DNA of 36,917 bases from Acidobacteriota bacterium (GTDB taxonomy: Bacteria > Acidobacteriota > Terriglobia > Bryobacterales > Bryobacteraceae). The stretch is taken from positions 1-36,917 of the forward strand of contig JAPKZB010000070.1 in NCBI GenBank assembly GCA_026393985.1, read 5' to 3'. The number at the start of each line of letters is the position of its first letter. Positions within the stretch are counted from its first letter, which is position 1. The translations under genes and the position numbers were made by a program. Under the pieces are notes generated by a model that saw only the letters and a list, made by a program, of their open reading frames with translations, did not search any database and was not told the DNA's origin. Of the stretch, positions 1 to 7,347 are shown one piece after another.

Positions 1-30
1 CGTATTTGCTACTTGAACATCCAACCAGAT

Positions 31-42
31 TGTCAAAGATCT
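31..42 (-). promoter_or_regulatory. Candidate boxA antitermination element
   Basis: Read on the minus strand the sequence is AGATCTTTGACA. This closely resembles the boxA element found in bacterial rRNA leaders and 16S-23S spacers, where the NusB/NusE complex binds. No rRNA gene is inside the window, so a 16S gene to the left of position 1 is an inference. A chance match is possible because the element is short. Confidence 0.4.
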
Positions 43-276
43 GAGCGACCCCGCAACCGATCCCAACTCCCAAAGAGTTAAGAAAAGTCGCTCATCGCCG
101 GCCTCGAAAGGCTTTTCGGCTTCCTGAGCTAGAAAAACGCTGCCGCGCTTTACCAGTTCCCGGTTACCAAAACTCGGAAAACTTGTCAGTTAAAATCTTT
201 CGAGGTCCCGTTTTGGAAACCGTACGCTGATTTCACCGATTTGGGTCTATTTCGCTCGCCATGCTGACGTTAGCGG

Positions 277-295
277 TGTGAATAACCCTTTCACA
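277..295. repeat. Inverted repeat TGTGAA-N7-TTCACA
   Basis: Two perfect 6-base arms are separated by 7 bases. It resembles a regulator operator. The half-sites look like CRP/FNR-family half-sites, but the spacing is 3 bases longer than the classical TGTGA-N6-TCACA, so no regulator is assigned. Confidence 0.3.
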
Positions 296-369
296 ACGAC
301 TCTATCAGAGTATCAACTCCGTGCGCGTTATGCAAGAGCAATTATTTCTTTTTTCGCCCTGCTTTCGAC

Positions 370-384
370 TCAGCGCAGCGCTGA
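370..384. repeat. Small hairpin TCAGCG-CAG-CGCTGA
   Basis: This is a perfect 6-base-pair stem with a 3-base loop, about 50 bases beyond the stop of the minus-strand FAD gene. On the minus strand the sequence after it is purine-rich rather than a T-run. It therefore does not qualify as an intrinsic terminator, although it could stabilise a transcript end. Confidence 0.25.
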
Positions 385-436
385 TCACCGACTCCTTTAG
401 ATTAGCAGTCTGCCCCTAGAAGCGCAACTGTAATAA

Positions 437-1996
437 TCAATTTCTTTGATTCGATCGATCAGATTTCTTTTCCTCCCGGCCAATTCTTCCCAAAATTCGC
501 CTGGCCGCCCGGACGCCCCAGTATTGTGCCTCTTCAAAAATTGAAAACCCACTCAGATCGGCGTGGGCAAACTGCAATCCCCCTAAACCCTCCCGCAAGC
601 GCCGCAGATCGTACGATCCCCGTACTCCCACCCCCGGCCGGCACATCGCATGCCCATTCCGATAGATATCCACCCGCTCGACGCACTCCCCGATCCGCGG
701 ATGTGCCCGCCGCAAGTCCGCCATTACGCGATCCCGCCAATCCTCCCAACGACTTGCCAGCAAGTTCTTCCTTAGCTCACGCGGATTCCCTCCCGCCAAC
801 GCCCAGTAATGCGTCCAAACCGTCCGGTCAATTCGCGTCCGCAGGCTCTGATGCGTCGCCGAAACATAACCCAACCCCGGCGACCCGTAAATAACGTTGT
901 CCCACGCCACCTCCCCCGCCCCATCGGGAACTCGCTCCAGCGTAAGGTTCGATACTACCCACGGCGAATATTGCAGCGTGGGCAACGGGGCAAATCCATC
1001 GATTAGGTGCGGGGCCAAGTACGTAGGAGCCGCAAAAATCACTCCCTCGGCCAACCACACCGCCCCCTCCGCCTCCACGCGCCAACCCGTTCCCTGCCGC
1101 GCCACTCGCCGCACCAACTGCCCGGTCCGGATATAACGCCCCAACTTCCCCGTCAGCTTCCGCACCAGCCACCCATTCCCCTCCGGCCACGTTAATGGCC
1201 CCTTCTCCTCATGCTCCCGCGCCGCAAAATAGTGCAATCCAGCCCACGCCGACGCCTCCCCCAGCCCCGCCCCGTAATCATCCCGCGTCGAATAATCACA
1301 AAACCATCGCAGATACGCCGACCGGAACCGTTCCCGGTCCAACCACGCCCCAAAACTCAACCGGTCCAACTCCGCCAGCCGCCCCCCAAACTTCCCCTCC
1401 CCCAACGCCATCGGAATCGTAAACGCCCCGGTCGCCCGGAGCTCCGCCACCCGCTCGGCAAAACGCCGGTACTCAGCATGGTCCGCCGCCGTCGCCCCCA
1501 CCTCCGGCTCAATCCCCTCCTGCCACCGCCCATGCAGAAAGAGCCTCTCCTGCGGCGAATGGCACAAAAACCGTTCGTCCCACTGCCCATCCGCCCACGC
1601 CCCGAACTCCGTCAGAATCTCCCGTACCAGCACCGACTCCGTATTCGGCACCGGAATATAGTGAGCCCCCCACGGATATGCACTCACCGCGTTCTCCCCA
1701 AATCGCGAGTTCCCTCCCGCCGCCGCCTCCATCTCCAGCAGCACAAAATCCCGAAACCCCGACCGCTCCAGCCACCAAGCCGCGCATAACCCCGCCATCC
1801 CCCCACCCACGATCACCACCGGCATACGCCTCGGCTCCCCGACGCGCCCATACCCCGCCCCGTCCCGTATCCGGTGCCCCCGCTCCTGCGCCTCAAACAC
1901 AAACCCGCCCGCAATCGGCCGCTCCGTCTTGCGCTCCAAACCCACCAGCGCCGGCGCCCCCACCAAGCCCGCCACCAACTCCCGCCTAGTGCGCAA
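437..1996 (-). CDS. Exported FAD-dependent amine-oxidase-like oxidoreductase
   Basis: This 519-residue protein is the last gene of the eleven-gene minus-strand block. An N-terminal RRELVAGLVGAPALVG segment looks like a short twin-arginine signal. A Rossmann dinucleotide-binding motif (GGGMAG, about residues 64-69) followed by an acidic end (LLE) marks the flavin monooxygenase/amine oxidase superfamily. Homologues in this family oxidise amines or unsaturated carbons; the substrate here is unknown. The start is taken as TTG at 1996, overlapping the end of the aminopropyltransferase gene by 11 bases, because the twin-arginine segment begins there. Its place behind polyamine-making genes suggests that a polyamine or polyamine conjugate is oxidised outside the cytoplasm. 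That is inference; a carotenoid-desaturase-like role is the main alternative. Confidence 0.8.
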   Translation of the reverse strand: MRTRRELVAGLVGAPALVGLERKTERPIAGGFVFEAQERGHRIRDGAGYGRVGEPRRMPVVIVGGGMAGLCAAWWLERSGFRDFVLLEMEAAAGGNSRFGENAVSAYPWGAHYIPVPNTESVLVREILTEFGAWADGQWDERFLCHSPQERLFLHGRWQEGIEPEVGATAADHAEYRRFAERVAELRATGAFTIPMALGEGKFGGRLAELDRLSFGAWLDRERFRSAYLRWFCDYSTRDDYGAGLGEASAWAGLHYFAAREHEEKGPLTWPEGNGWLVRKLTGKLGRYIRTGQLVRRVARQGTGWRVEAEGAVWLAEGVIFAAPTYLAPHLIDGFAPLPTLQYSPWVVSNLTLERVPDGAGEVAWDNVIYGSPGLGYVSATHQSLRTRIDRTVWTHYWALAGGNPRELRKNLLASRWEDWRDRVMADLRRAHPRIGECVERVDIYRNGHAMCRPGVGVRGSYDLRRLREGLGGLQFAHADLSGFSIFEEAQYWGVRAARRILGRIGREEKKSDRSNQRN

Positions 1997-3482
1997 TCTC
2001 CCGCCACTCCTTCTCGTAGTACCGCACCAGCGCCTGGTCGTTCAACCGGTTCGCCTCCGCCGCCACCTCCGTCATATCCTGGGGAAACACAAACATCTGC
2101 CCCAAAGTCCCCCGGTCTAAAAACCGCAGCCCCCCCGGCAGCCGCTCCGGCAGCCGGTACTCCCCCGGACCCGCCAGCACAAATCCCCACTCCCCAAAAC
2201 TCGGCACGTAAACATGGTACGGCCACGTCCCCAACCCCGCCTGCCGCAGCGTATGCACAATCGACCAGTAGCTCTGCCGCGCAAACAAAGGACTCGTCGA
2301 CTGCACCACCACCAACCCCTCCCGCGCCACATGCCGCTTCAACAGCCGGTAAAACGCCGTCGTGTACAGCTTCCCCAGCGAAAAGTTCGTCGGATCCGGA
2401 AAATCAATGATCACAAAATCATAAACCTCCTGATTCCCGTCCAGCCACACAAACGCATCAGCGTTGATCACCTTTACCCGCCGGTCCGCCAGCGACCGCC
2501 CGTTCATCTCCCGCAGCAGCGGATGGTGCGTGAACAATCCCGTCATCTCCGGATCCAGATCCACCAGCGTCACACTCTCCACCCCCGGATACTTCAACAC
2601 CTCCCGGACCGCCAGCCCATCTCCCCCACCCAGCACCAGCACCCGCCGCGCCGACCCGATCGCCGCCAGCCCCGGATGCACCAGCGCCTCATGATAGCGA
2701 TACTCGTCCCGCGAGGAAAACTGCAGATGCGAGCTCAAAAACAGACGCACATCGTCCTTCCACTTCGTCAACACGATCCGCTGATACCGCGTCGTCCGCG
2801 AAAAAATCACCTCGTCAGCGTAAATACTGTTCTCCGCCGTCTCCGTAATCCGATCGGCAAACCCCATCCCCGCCCCCAGCAGAACAATCACCACCACCCC
2901 CGCCACCCGCAACAGCGGCGCCGGCCCAATCTGCGCCCGAAACAGGTACAGCGACCACACCGCCACCCCCGCATTCACCAACCCAAACAGCAGCGCACTC
3001 CGCACCATCCCCAACCGCGGCACCAGCACCAGCGGAAACAGCAGCGAAGCCCCCAGCGCCCCCAGATAGTCGAACGTCAACACATTCGCCACCAGCTCGG
3101 TAAACTGAAACCGCTCCTTCAGAATCCGCATCAGCAGCGGAATCTCCAACCCCACCAGCACCCCGATCACCGTCACCAGGGCATACAGCAAAAACCGGAA
3201 CCCTTCCGTGTACGCAAACGCCAGAAACAGCAGCGACGAAGAGAACCCGCCCACCAACCCCACCATCAGCTCAATCGCCACAAACCGCGTCACCAGCCCG
3301 CGACGAATGTAGCGAGACAGCCAGCTCCCAATCCCCATCGCAAACAGATAGCTGCCGATCACGGTAGAAAACTGCAGAATGCTATCCCCCAGCAGATAGC
3401 TGGCCAGCGCTCCGGCGATCAACTCATAGATCAGCCCACAGGCCGCAATGAGGAACACCGAGATAAAAAGGACAATCGCCAC
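1986..3482 (-). CDS. speE: Membrane-anchored polyamine aminopropyltransferase (SpeE-like)
   Basis: This 498-residue protein has two parts. About 210 N-terminal residues form around seven hydrophobic membrane segments. The C-terminal half is a spermidine-synthase-type methyltransferase fold. The S-adenosyl-binding GGGDG motif is visible in VLVLGGGDGLAVREVL, followed by the acidic VDLDP strand and the YDFVIIDFPDP strand, whose aspartates activate the amine in the family. Family members transfer aminopropyl from decarboxylated SAM to a diamine. The start is GTG at 3482, 12 bases after the DUF350 stop. The SAM decarboxylase is encoded in the same block, so both halves of the pathway are present. 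The membrane-fused form is much less well characterised than soluble SpeE, and the acceptor amine is unknown. Confidence 0.85.
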   Translation of the reverse strand: MAIVLFISVFLIAACGLIYELIAGALASYLLGDSILQFSTVIGSYLFAMGIGSWLSRYIRRGLVTRFVAIELMVGLVGGFSSSLLFLAFAYTEGFRFLLYALVTVIGVLVGLEIPLLMRILKERFQFTELVANVLTFDYLGALGASLLFPLVLVPRLGMVRSALLFGLVNAGVAVWSLYLFRAQIGPAPLLRVAGVVVIVLLGAGMGFADRITETAENSIYADEVIFSRTTRYQRIVLTKWKDDVRLFLSSHLQFSSRDEYRYHEALVHPGLAAIGSARRVLVLGGGDGLAVREVLKYPGVESVTLVDLDPEMTGLFTHHPLLREMNGRSLADRRVKVINADAFVWLDGNQEVYDFVIIDFPDPTNFSLGKLYTTAFYRLLKRHVAREGLVVVQSTSPLFARQSYWSIVHTLRQAGLGTWPYHVYVPSFGEWGFVLAGPGEYRLPERLPGGLRFLDRGTLGQMFVFPQDMTEVAAEANRLNDQALVRYYEKEWREIAH

Positions 3483-3494
3483 GCCGTCTCGCGA

Positions 3495-3704
3495 CTAGTG
3501 CACCGCGGCGGCGATGATGATGCCGATGCCCAGCATCATAAAGCCCACCACCACCGCCGCCGCCACGTTATGCTTTTCAAAAATCTCCGTGCGCAACTCG
3601 CCCGGCGTCGCCTTGTCAATGACGAAAAACGCCAACAGGTAAATCACAATGCCCAGCGCGGCATACACCACCGCGTTCAAAAAATGATCAATGCGAAATT
3701 CCAT
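3495..3704 (-). CDS. DUF350 family small membrane protein
   Basis: This 69-residue protein has two hydrophobic segments: about residues 10-30 (AVVYAALGIVIYLLAFFVID) and about 47-68 (AAAVVVGFMMLGIGIIIAAA). They are joined by a charged loop. The pattern and length match one repeat of the DUF350 (YjfL-like) inner-membrane family. E. coli YjfL sits in a cluster with a PspA-like protein and an ATP-grasp amidoligase-like protein, so the pairing with SPFH and amidoligase-type genes recurs here. Start is ATG at 3704, 6 bases after the upstream small gene. The molecular function of the family is not established. Confidence 0.8.
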   Translation of the reverse strand: MEFRIDHFLNAVVYAALGIVIYLLAFFVIDKATPGELRTEIFEKHNVAAAVVVGFMMLGIGIIIAAAVH

Positions 3705-3710
3705 GACTCT

Positions 3711-3896
3711 CTATTTCCCCCCAAGATATCGGGCATAACCCGCGTAGTGGGAGCGATAGGCCCCCGGATTGTTGCGCACCGATTTCGGAACACCCTTGAC
3801 TTCGTCATACGGGGAAAACGGCGACCATCCCGTTATGCTCGAAACCGCCAGCCCACCGGCCACCAGCGCGCTATAAATCATATACAGCCTGCTCAT
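3711..3896 (-). CDS. 61-residue membrane-anchored protein with C-terminal YLGGK tail
   Basis: The start is ATG at 3896, where the upstream stop and this start overlap as TGATG; a GTG one codon upstream is also possible. One hydrophobic segment (about residues 3-20) is followed by a hydrophilic tail containing VPKSVRNNPGAYRSHY and ending in YARYLGGK. I recall similar small genes beside DUF350/DUF4178 genes, with a comparable VR-x-x-PG-x-YRS stretch and a GGK end; that is memory of the family, not a search. The fixed tail on a single-pass peptide makes it a candidate substrate or partner for the modifying enzymes encoded around it. No function is known. Confidence 0.7.
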   Translation of the reverse strand: MSRLYMIYSALVAGGLAVSSITGWSPFSPYDEVKGVPKSVRNNPGAYRSHYAGYARYLGGK

Positions 3897-5221
3897 CACT
3901 CTCCGTCCTCACTCCCACTGCTCCCGCCCCCGTAGTCGCTCTCGCCCCACCGCTTGGCCTCAAATGCCGCCGAGCGAATACTCACCCACACCGGTGGAAT
4001 CAAAACCAACAGCATCCCCAGAAGATACCGCAGATAGTACGGCACCCCGCGCACCACCTGAATCCGCACCGGGATCGGACCCGACAGCGAGGCATCCGTC
4101 TCCGGCTCCACCCGCAAGTAGTAGCGTCCACCCGGAATCCCCGGCAGCAGCACCTCCTCGCTCCGGCTCCCCTCGCTCCAGTCCCCGTCCGAGTCCCGGC
4201 CCGAGTAGTAACTCACCTCCTGCCCGAAATCGTAGGCCTGCCCCGTCTCCTCGTTGATCAACGCCATACTGAGGAAAACCCACCGATTCGCCACGTCCGC
4301 ATTGACACTCACCTCGACATTCCCATCCTTGCCGTCGAGCGGGAACACCTCGGTCACAAAGCTCTTCTCGCCCGTCGCTTGCCCCGCGTTCACAACAAAC
4401 TTCTGGTCCAGCGCCTTCTGCCGCTGCGCGGTCACCGCGAAAAAGATCATCAACGCCATCAGCCCCACGCACACGAGACCGTAGGACCTCCACATCGCCG
4501 CCACCCTGCCGGCGTAAGGCGAAGGCTGATTGGCGAACACCCCGGCCGGCGGTGGGCACGGCGTCTTCAGCCCGAAAGCCTGCCAGATTTCGGCCCCCGT
4601 CAGATACTCACTCTCGCTCCAGGTCACCTCGTTGTCCGTCGTCTCCGCCGAAAGCATCTTCGGTGGCGCCACATAGTCGGCCGCGTCTACCGCCTCACCC
4701 ACCTGCACCATCCACGGAAACTCGCCAATCACAAACCACGTGTAGGCCCGCGCGGTTTGAAAGTGCCGGTACCTCTCCTTGCCCAGCTGCATCCCCGGCA
4801 ACGCATTCACGGTCGTCGCCGCCGGCAGTGTCCGCAGCGGCGTCACAAAGTTCCAATGGTTGTTGTACTCACTCAGGTACCGGAATCCGTGATAAGGATT
4901 CCACAGCACGTACTCCCGCCAGAAATAGTTCGTGCCGTCGACAGTTATCCCCCGCTGCTGAAAGCCAATCGCCTCCCACAGCACCCCCCGCAACTTCCCC
5001 CGCGAACCCAGCGGAATCACCGGCTCCACCGTCATCGCCGCCTGCCACTGCGCAATCACCCGCAACTGCGGATGGCTCGCATCAATCGTGCTGCTGCAAT
5101 AGCGGCAAATCACGCTCGCCGCCGCCCCCAAGGCCCGCAGTTCAATCTGCGACCCGCAGTTCGGGCAGTTCAGCGCCTTCGCCTTCGGAACAAACCCCTT
5201 CCGGGGCCCCGCCGGGTTCAT
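3896..5221 (-). CDS. DUF4178 protein with zinc ribbon and two membrane segments
   Basis: This 441-residue protein starts with a zinc ribbon (C19, C22, C39, C42). A DUF4178-type beta-rich region follows, containing FWREYVLWNPYHGFRYLSEY and WFVIGEFPWMVQVGE. Then come a membrane helix (about 245-264), an external-looking region with a beta-sandwich flavour, and a second membrane helix near 395-415. The tail is Gly/Ser/Asp-rich. ATG at 5221 is preferred over GTG at 5233 because it forms an ATGA overlap with the upstream stop, as at other junctions of this block. It is the longer of two adjacent DUF4178 paralogues. The topology would place the ribbon and DUF4178 domain in the cytoplasm and the beta-sandwich outside. 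The function of DUF4178 is unknown. Confidence 0.8.
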   Translation of the reverse strand: MNPAGPRKGFVPKAKALNCPNCGSQIELRALGAAASVICRYCSSTIDASHPQLRVIAQWQAAMTVEPVIPLGSRGKLRGVLWEAIGFQQRGITVDGTNYFWREYVLWNPYHGFRYLSEYNNHWNFVTPLRTLPAATTVNALPGMQLGKERYRHFQTARAYTWFVIGEFPWMVQVGEAVDAADYVAPPKMLSAETTDNEVTWSESEYLTGAEIWQAFGLKTPCPPPAGVFANQPSPYAGRVAAMWRSYGLVCVGLMALMIFFAVTAQRQKALDQKFVVNAGQATGEKSFVTEVFPLDGKDGNVEVSVNADVANRWVFLSMALINEETGQAYDFGQEVSYYSGRDSDGDWSEGSRSEEVLLPGIPGGRYYLRVEPETDASLSGPIPVRIQVVRGVPYYLRYLLGMLLVLIPPVWVSIRSAAFEAKRWGESDYGGGSSGSEDGE

Positions 5222-5862
5222 ACCGTCGGCCACCCTTCAAACTCTTTCAGGTTCTTCATCTGCAAACTGCCAAAGTCCACAAACTGCCCCAAAAACAGCA
5301 GCGGCGGCTCCTCGCTGTAGTCCACCGTCGCAAATCGCCCGTCTTGCGTCCGGAAATCAGCAAAAGAGCACTTCTCTTTTTCGTAGTAGCGAAACGGCAG
5401 TTCCCCCTCGGTCGTCTCGTAAAACGCCTCGGTGATCACCGTCAGCGTCAACGGCACCTCGTGCTGCTCCATCACCATGCCCCGCTTCAGCTTACGCCGC
5501 CCCGGCGGCGCATTCGTAAACGGGTTTGCAAACGAGACCGCATACTCGGCCTGCGCATCCGACAGCCACCCGTGGCTGTCGTCGCTAAACAGCAGATGCC
5601 ACTCGTTCCACGTCCCCAGATCGTAGCGGTACACAATCCGCCCGATCACCTGAAACCCCTTGCCGTTGAAGATCCCCTCGGTCCCAATCTGCACCGGCGA
5701 AATGTCCACCGGCAGATCGGCCGCCTTCCCCACCAAAGCCAGGTTCAGGTCGTTGCGCACCAGAATCGACTTGCAGTACTCGCAGGTCGTCTGCACGGCC
5801 CCCGACCAGCGAAATCTCACCTCCGCCCCGCAATTCGGACAAATAGCGTTCCGGGAACTCAT
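5218..5862 (-). CDS. Short DUF4178 protein with zinc ribbon
   Basis: This 214-residue protein has an N-terminal zinc ribbon (C8, C11, C27, C30) and one DUF4178-type domain. It has no membrane segment and so is predicted to be cytosolic. The frame is open upstream to 5982, but that extension overlaps speD. ATG at 5862 gives an ATGA overlap with the speD stop and begins directly before the ribbon, so it is the better start. The paired long paralogue downstream carries the membrane helices; the two may form a soluble/membrane pair. The zinc ribbon recurs in the SPFH protein of the same block. Confidence 0.8.
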   Translation of the reverse strand: MSSRNAICPNCGAEVRFRWSGAVQTTCEYCKSILVRNDLNLALVGKAADLPVDISPVQIGTEGIFNGKGFQVIGRIVYRYDLGTWNEWHLLFSDDSHGWLSDAQAEYAVSFANPFTNAPPGRRKLKRGMVMEQHEVPLTLTVITEAFYETTEGELPFRYYEKEKCSFADFRTQDGRFATVDYSEEPPLLFLGQFVDFGSLQMKNLKEFEGWPTV

Positions 5863-6215
5863 ACCGTGCCGTAAGGCCTCTCCAGCTGCCGCACCCGCAC
5901 CTCGCGCGCAAAAAATGCTTCCCGCAGGTACGACCCGAAGTCCCAGTCCGGACGCGGCCGGCAGCAAAACACGTTCAAGCACAGGCTGCCAAACTCAGGA
6001 AAGGTGTGGCACGCCAAGTGCGACTCCGCCAGCAGACACAACCCCGTAATCCCCCCCGGGCCAGGAAACTGATGCCACTGCGTCTCGGCCACCGGATGCA
6101 GACCCAATCCCGCAATCAGGTCCGTAAACATCCTTTCGAGCGCCACCGGATCCTTCAAGCGCCCGGCCTCGCAGCCCAGCGCCTCAATCACCCATTCACA
6201 CCCCGCCGTTGCCAT
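5859..6215 (-). CDS. speD: S-adenosylmethionine decarboxylase proenzyme
   Basis: This 118-residue protein matches the short bacterial class 1B enzyme. It would make decarboxylated SAM, the aminopropyl donor for spermidine-type polyamines. The self-cleavage Glu-Ser pair is at E64-S65 in LLAESHLACHTFPEFG; the serine becomes the pyruvoyl cofactor. H70 and C85 sit at the same distances from S65 as the processing histidine and catalytic cysteine of the Thermotoga enzyme (S63, H68, C83). The frame is open upstream to 6317, but that part overlaps the SPFH gene. ATG at 6215, 10 bases after the SPFH stop, fits family length. Its product should feed the aminopropyltransferase at 1986-3482. Confidence 0.9.
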   Translation of the reverse strand: MATAGCEWVIEALGCEAGRLKDPVALERMFTDLIAGLGLHPVAETQWHQFPGPGGITGLCLLAESHLACHTFPEFGSLCLNVFCCRPRPDWDFGSYLREAFFAREVRVRQLERPYGTV

Positions 6216-6225
6216 AAACCGTCGA

Positions 6226-7284
6226 CTATACCGCAGGCTGCGACGATCCGCACTCCCCGCAAAACTTCGCCGCGCGAGGAATCTTCGTACCGCAGTTAAA
6301 GCAAAACTTCGTATCACCCGCCCCAGCCACCGGAGCCGCCGCCACCACCGGAGCCGCCATCGGCGGAACAGGGGGCTGTGGCGCCGCCGGCGCCTGATAC
6401 GCCTGCGCCATCGCCCCCGTCATCGCCTGCGCCATCCCGAATCCCGCGCTCAAACCCGCCCCAATCCCCGCAATGCCTCCCTCATTCGCCGCCGCAATCG
6501 GAATCGACTGCGCCACCTGAAACTGCGTGTACCTCCCCATATCCCCAATCATATTCATCGAAATCCGCTCGTCCAGCCGCTTCTGCAGCTCCTCGGGCAG
6601 ACTCAACTCCCGCACGACGAACGTATCCAACTGCAAGCCCAGTTCGTTGAAGGAAGGCTGCAGCGCATTCAGAATCTGCGCCCCCAACTCCACCTGGTTG
6701 GCAATCATATCGAGAAACGGAATCTGGCTCTGCGCAAACGCGTCCGCCATGTGGCTGATCACCACGTCCCGCAACTGCCCTTCAATCTCCGCCACCCGGT
6801 AGCTCTCCCGCGTCCCGCTCACCTTCTGGTGAAATGTCCGCGGATCGGCCAGATGCCACGCGTAAACCCCATTGCCCCGCACCCGCACCGCCCCAAACTC
6901 GCGGTCCCGAATCGTAATCGGGTTCGGCGTACCCCACTTCTGGTTCAACTGCTGCCGCGTCGAAAAGAAGTACACGTCGCTCTTGAACGGGCTCTCAAAC
7001 ATCTTGTCCCAGTTCATCAGGTTCGTCAGCAGCGGAATGTTCTGCGTCGTAACCTTGTAGGTCCCCGGACCAAAAGTATCCGCCATCCGCCCTTCGTTCA
7101 CAAAAGCCGCCATCTGCGACTCCCGCACCGTCAACGACGCTCCGTTCTGGATCTCCATATCCATCATCGGAAAACGGTATGCCAGCACGCCGTCCTCGTT
7201 CTCCACGTACTGGAGAACATCAATAAACTGCTTCTTGACGAAGTCTTTAAATCCCGAACCTTTTAGAAAGTCGTTGATACCCAT
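6226..7284 (-). CDS. SPFH-domain protein with C-terminal zinc ribbon (YdjI/virion-core-like)
   Basis: This 352-residue protein begins with an SPFH/Band-7-type region over about residues 20-235, including FGAVRVRGNGVYAWHLADP and the helical stretch LSLPEELQKRLDERISMNM. A Gly/Ala stretch, a Pro/Ala linker (about 290-322) and a zinc ribbon (C328, C331, C342, C345) follow. There is no N-terminal transmembrane helix, so membrane contact would be peripheral, as in the YdjI-like subgroup. SPFH proteins assemble into ring- or cage-like scaffolds on membranes and often partner with stress modules. The gene begins 63 bases after the transglutaminase stop, with a possible -10 in the gap, so it may head its own eight-gene transcript. 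Confidence 0.85.
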   Translation of the reverse strand: MGINDFLKGSGFKDFVKKQFIDVLQYVENEDGVLAYRFPMMDMEIQNGASLTVRESQMAAFVNEGRMADTFGPGTYKVTTQNIPLLTNLMNWDKMFESPFKSDVYFFSTRQQLNQKWGTPNPITIRDREFGAVRVRGNGVYAWHLADPRTFHQKVSGTRESYRVAEIEGQLRDVVISHMADAFAQSQIPFLDMIANQVELGAQILNALQPSFNELGLQLDTFVVRELSLPEELQKRLDERISMNMIGDMGRYTQFQVAQSIPIAAANEGGIAGIGAGLSAGFGMAQAMTGAMAQAYQAPAAPQPPVPPMAAPVVAAAPVAGAGDTKFCFNCGTKIPRAAKFCGECGSSQPAV

Positions 7285-7304
7285 GCGGATCGTTGCCTGT
7301 GATG

Positions 7305-7310
7305 AGTATA
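7305..7310 (-). promoter_or_regulatory. Possible -10 element before the SPFH gene
   Basis: The minus strand reads TATACT here, 20 bases before the SPFH ATG and inside the only gap of appreciable size in the block. No good -35 hexamer lies 16-18 bases upstream. It could allow the SPFH-polyamine half to be expressed apart from the ATP-grasp/alpha-E/transglutaminase half. Confidence 0.3.
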
Positions 7311-7347
7311 ACGCCGCTCTTTTGAATTTGTTCCCGAAATCGGCCGC

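Larger units (their letters stand above)
1..436. other. Gene-less stretch, possible rRNA-operon leader on the minus strand
   Basis: No convincing coding frame is visible. The stretch is clearly more AT-rich than the rest of the window. Near the left edge the minus strand carries a boxA-like sequence (31-42), which suggests a stable-RNA leader running leftwards out of the window. The interior holds two inverted repeats (277-295 and 370-384) but no clear -35/-10 pair. The upstream minus-strand gene, an FAD oxidoreductase, ends at 437. No hairpin followed by a T-run separates it from this region. Confidence 0.5.

Noticed and set aside
277..295. CRP binding site
   Set aside because: The half-sites match, but the spacing is 3 bases too long for the classical site and no target promoter is recognisable.
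2214..3935. Long plus-strand open frame rich in Arg, Pro, His and Gln opposite the aminopropyltransferase and DUF350 genes
   Set aside because: Its composition is that of a GC-rich antisense frame, it spans several well-supported genes on the other strand and it resembles no family. The same applies to long antisense frames at 8398-9603, 10863-13043, 14850-17414, 20023-21378, 21225-23282 and 27092-29587.
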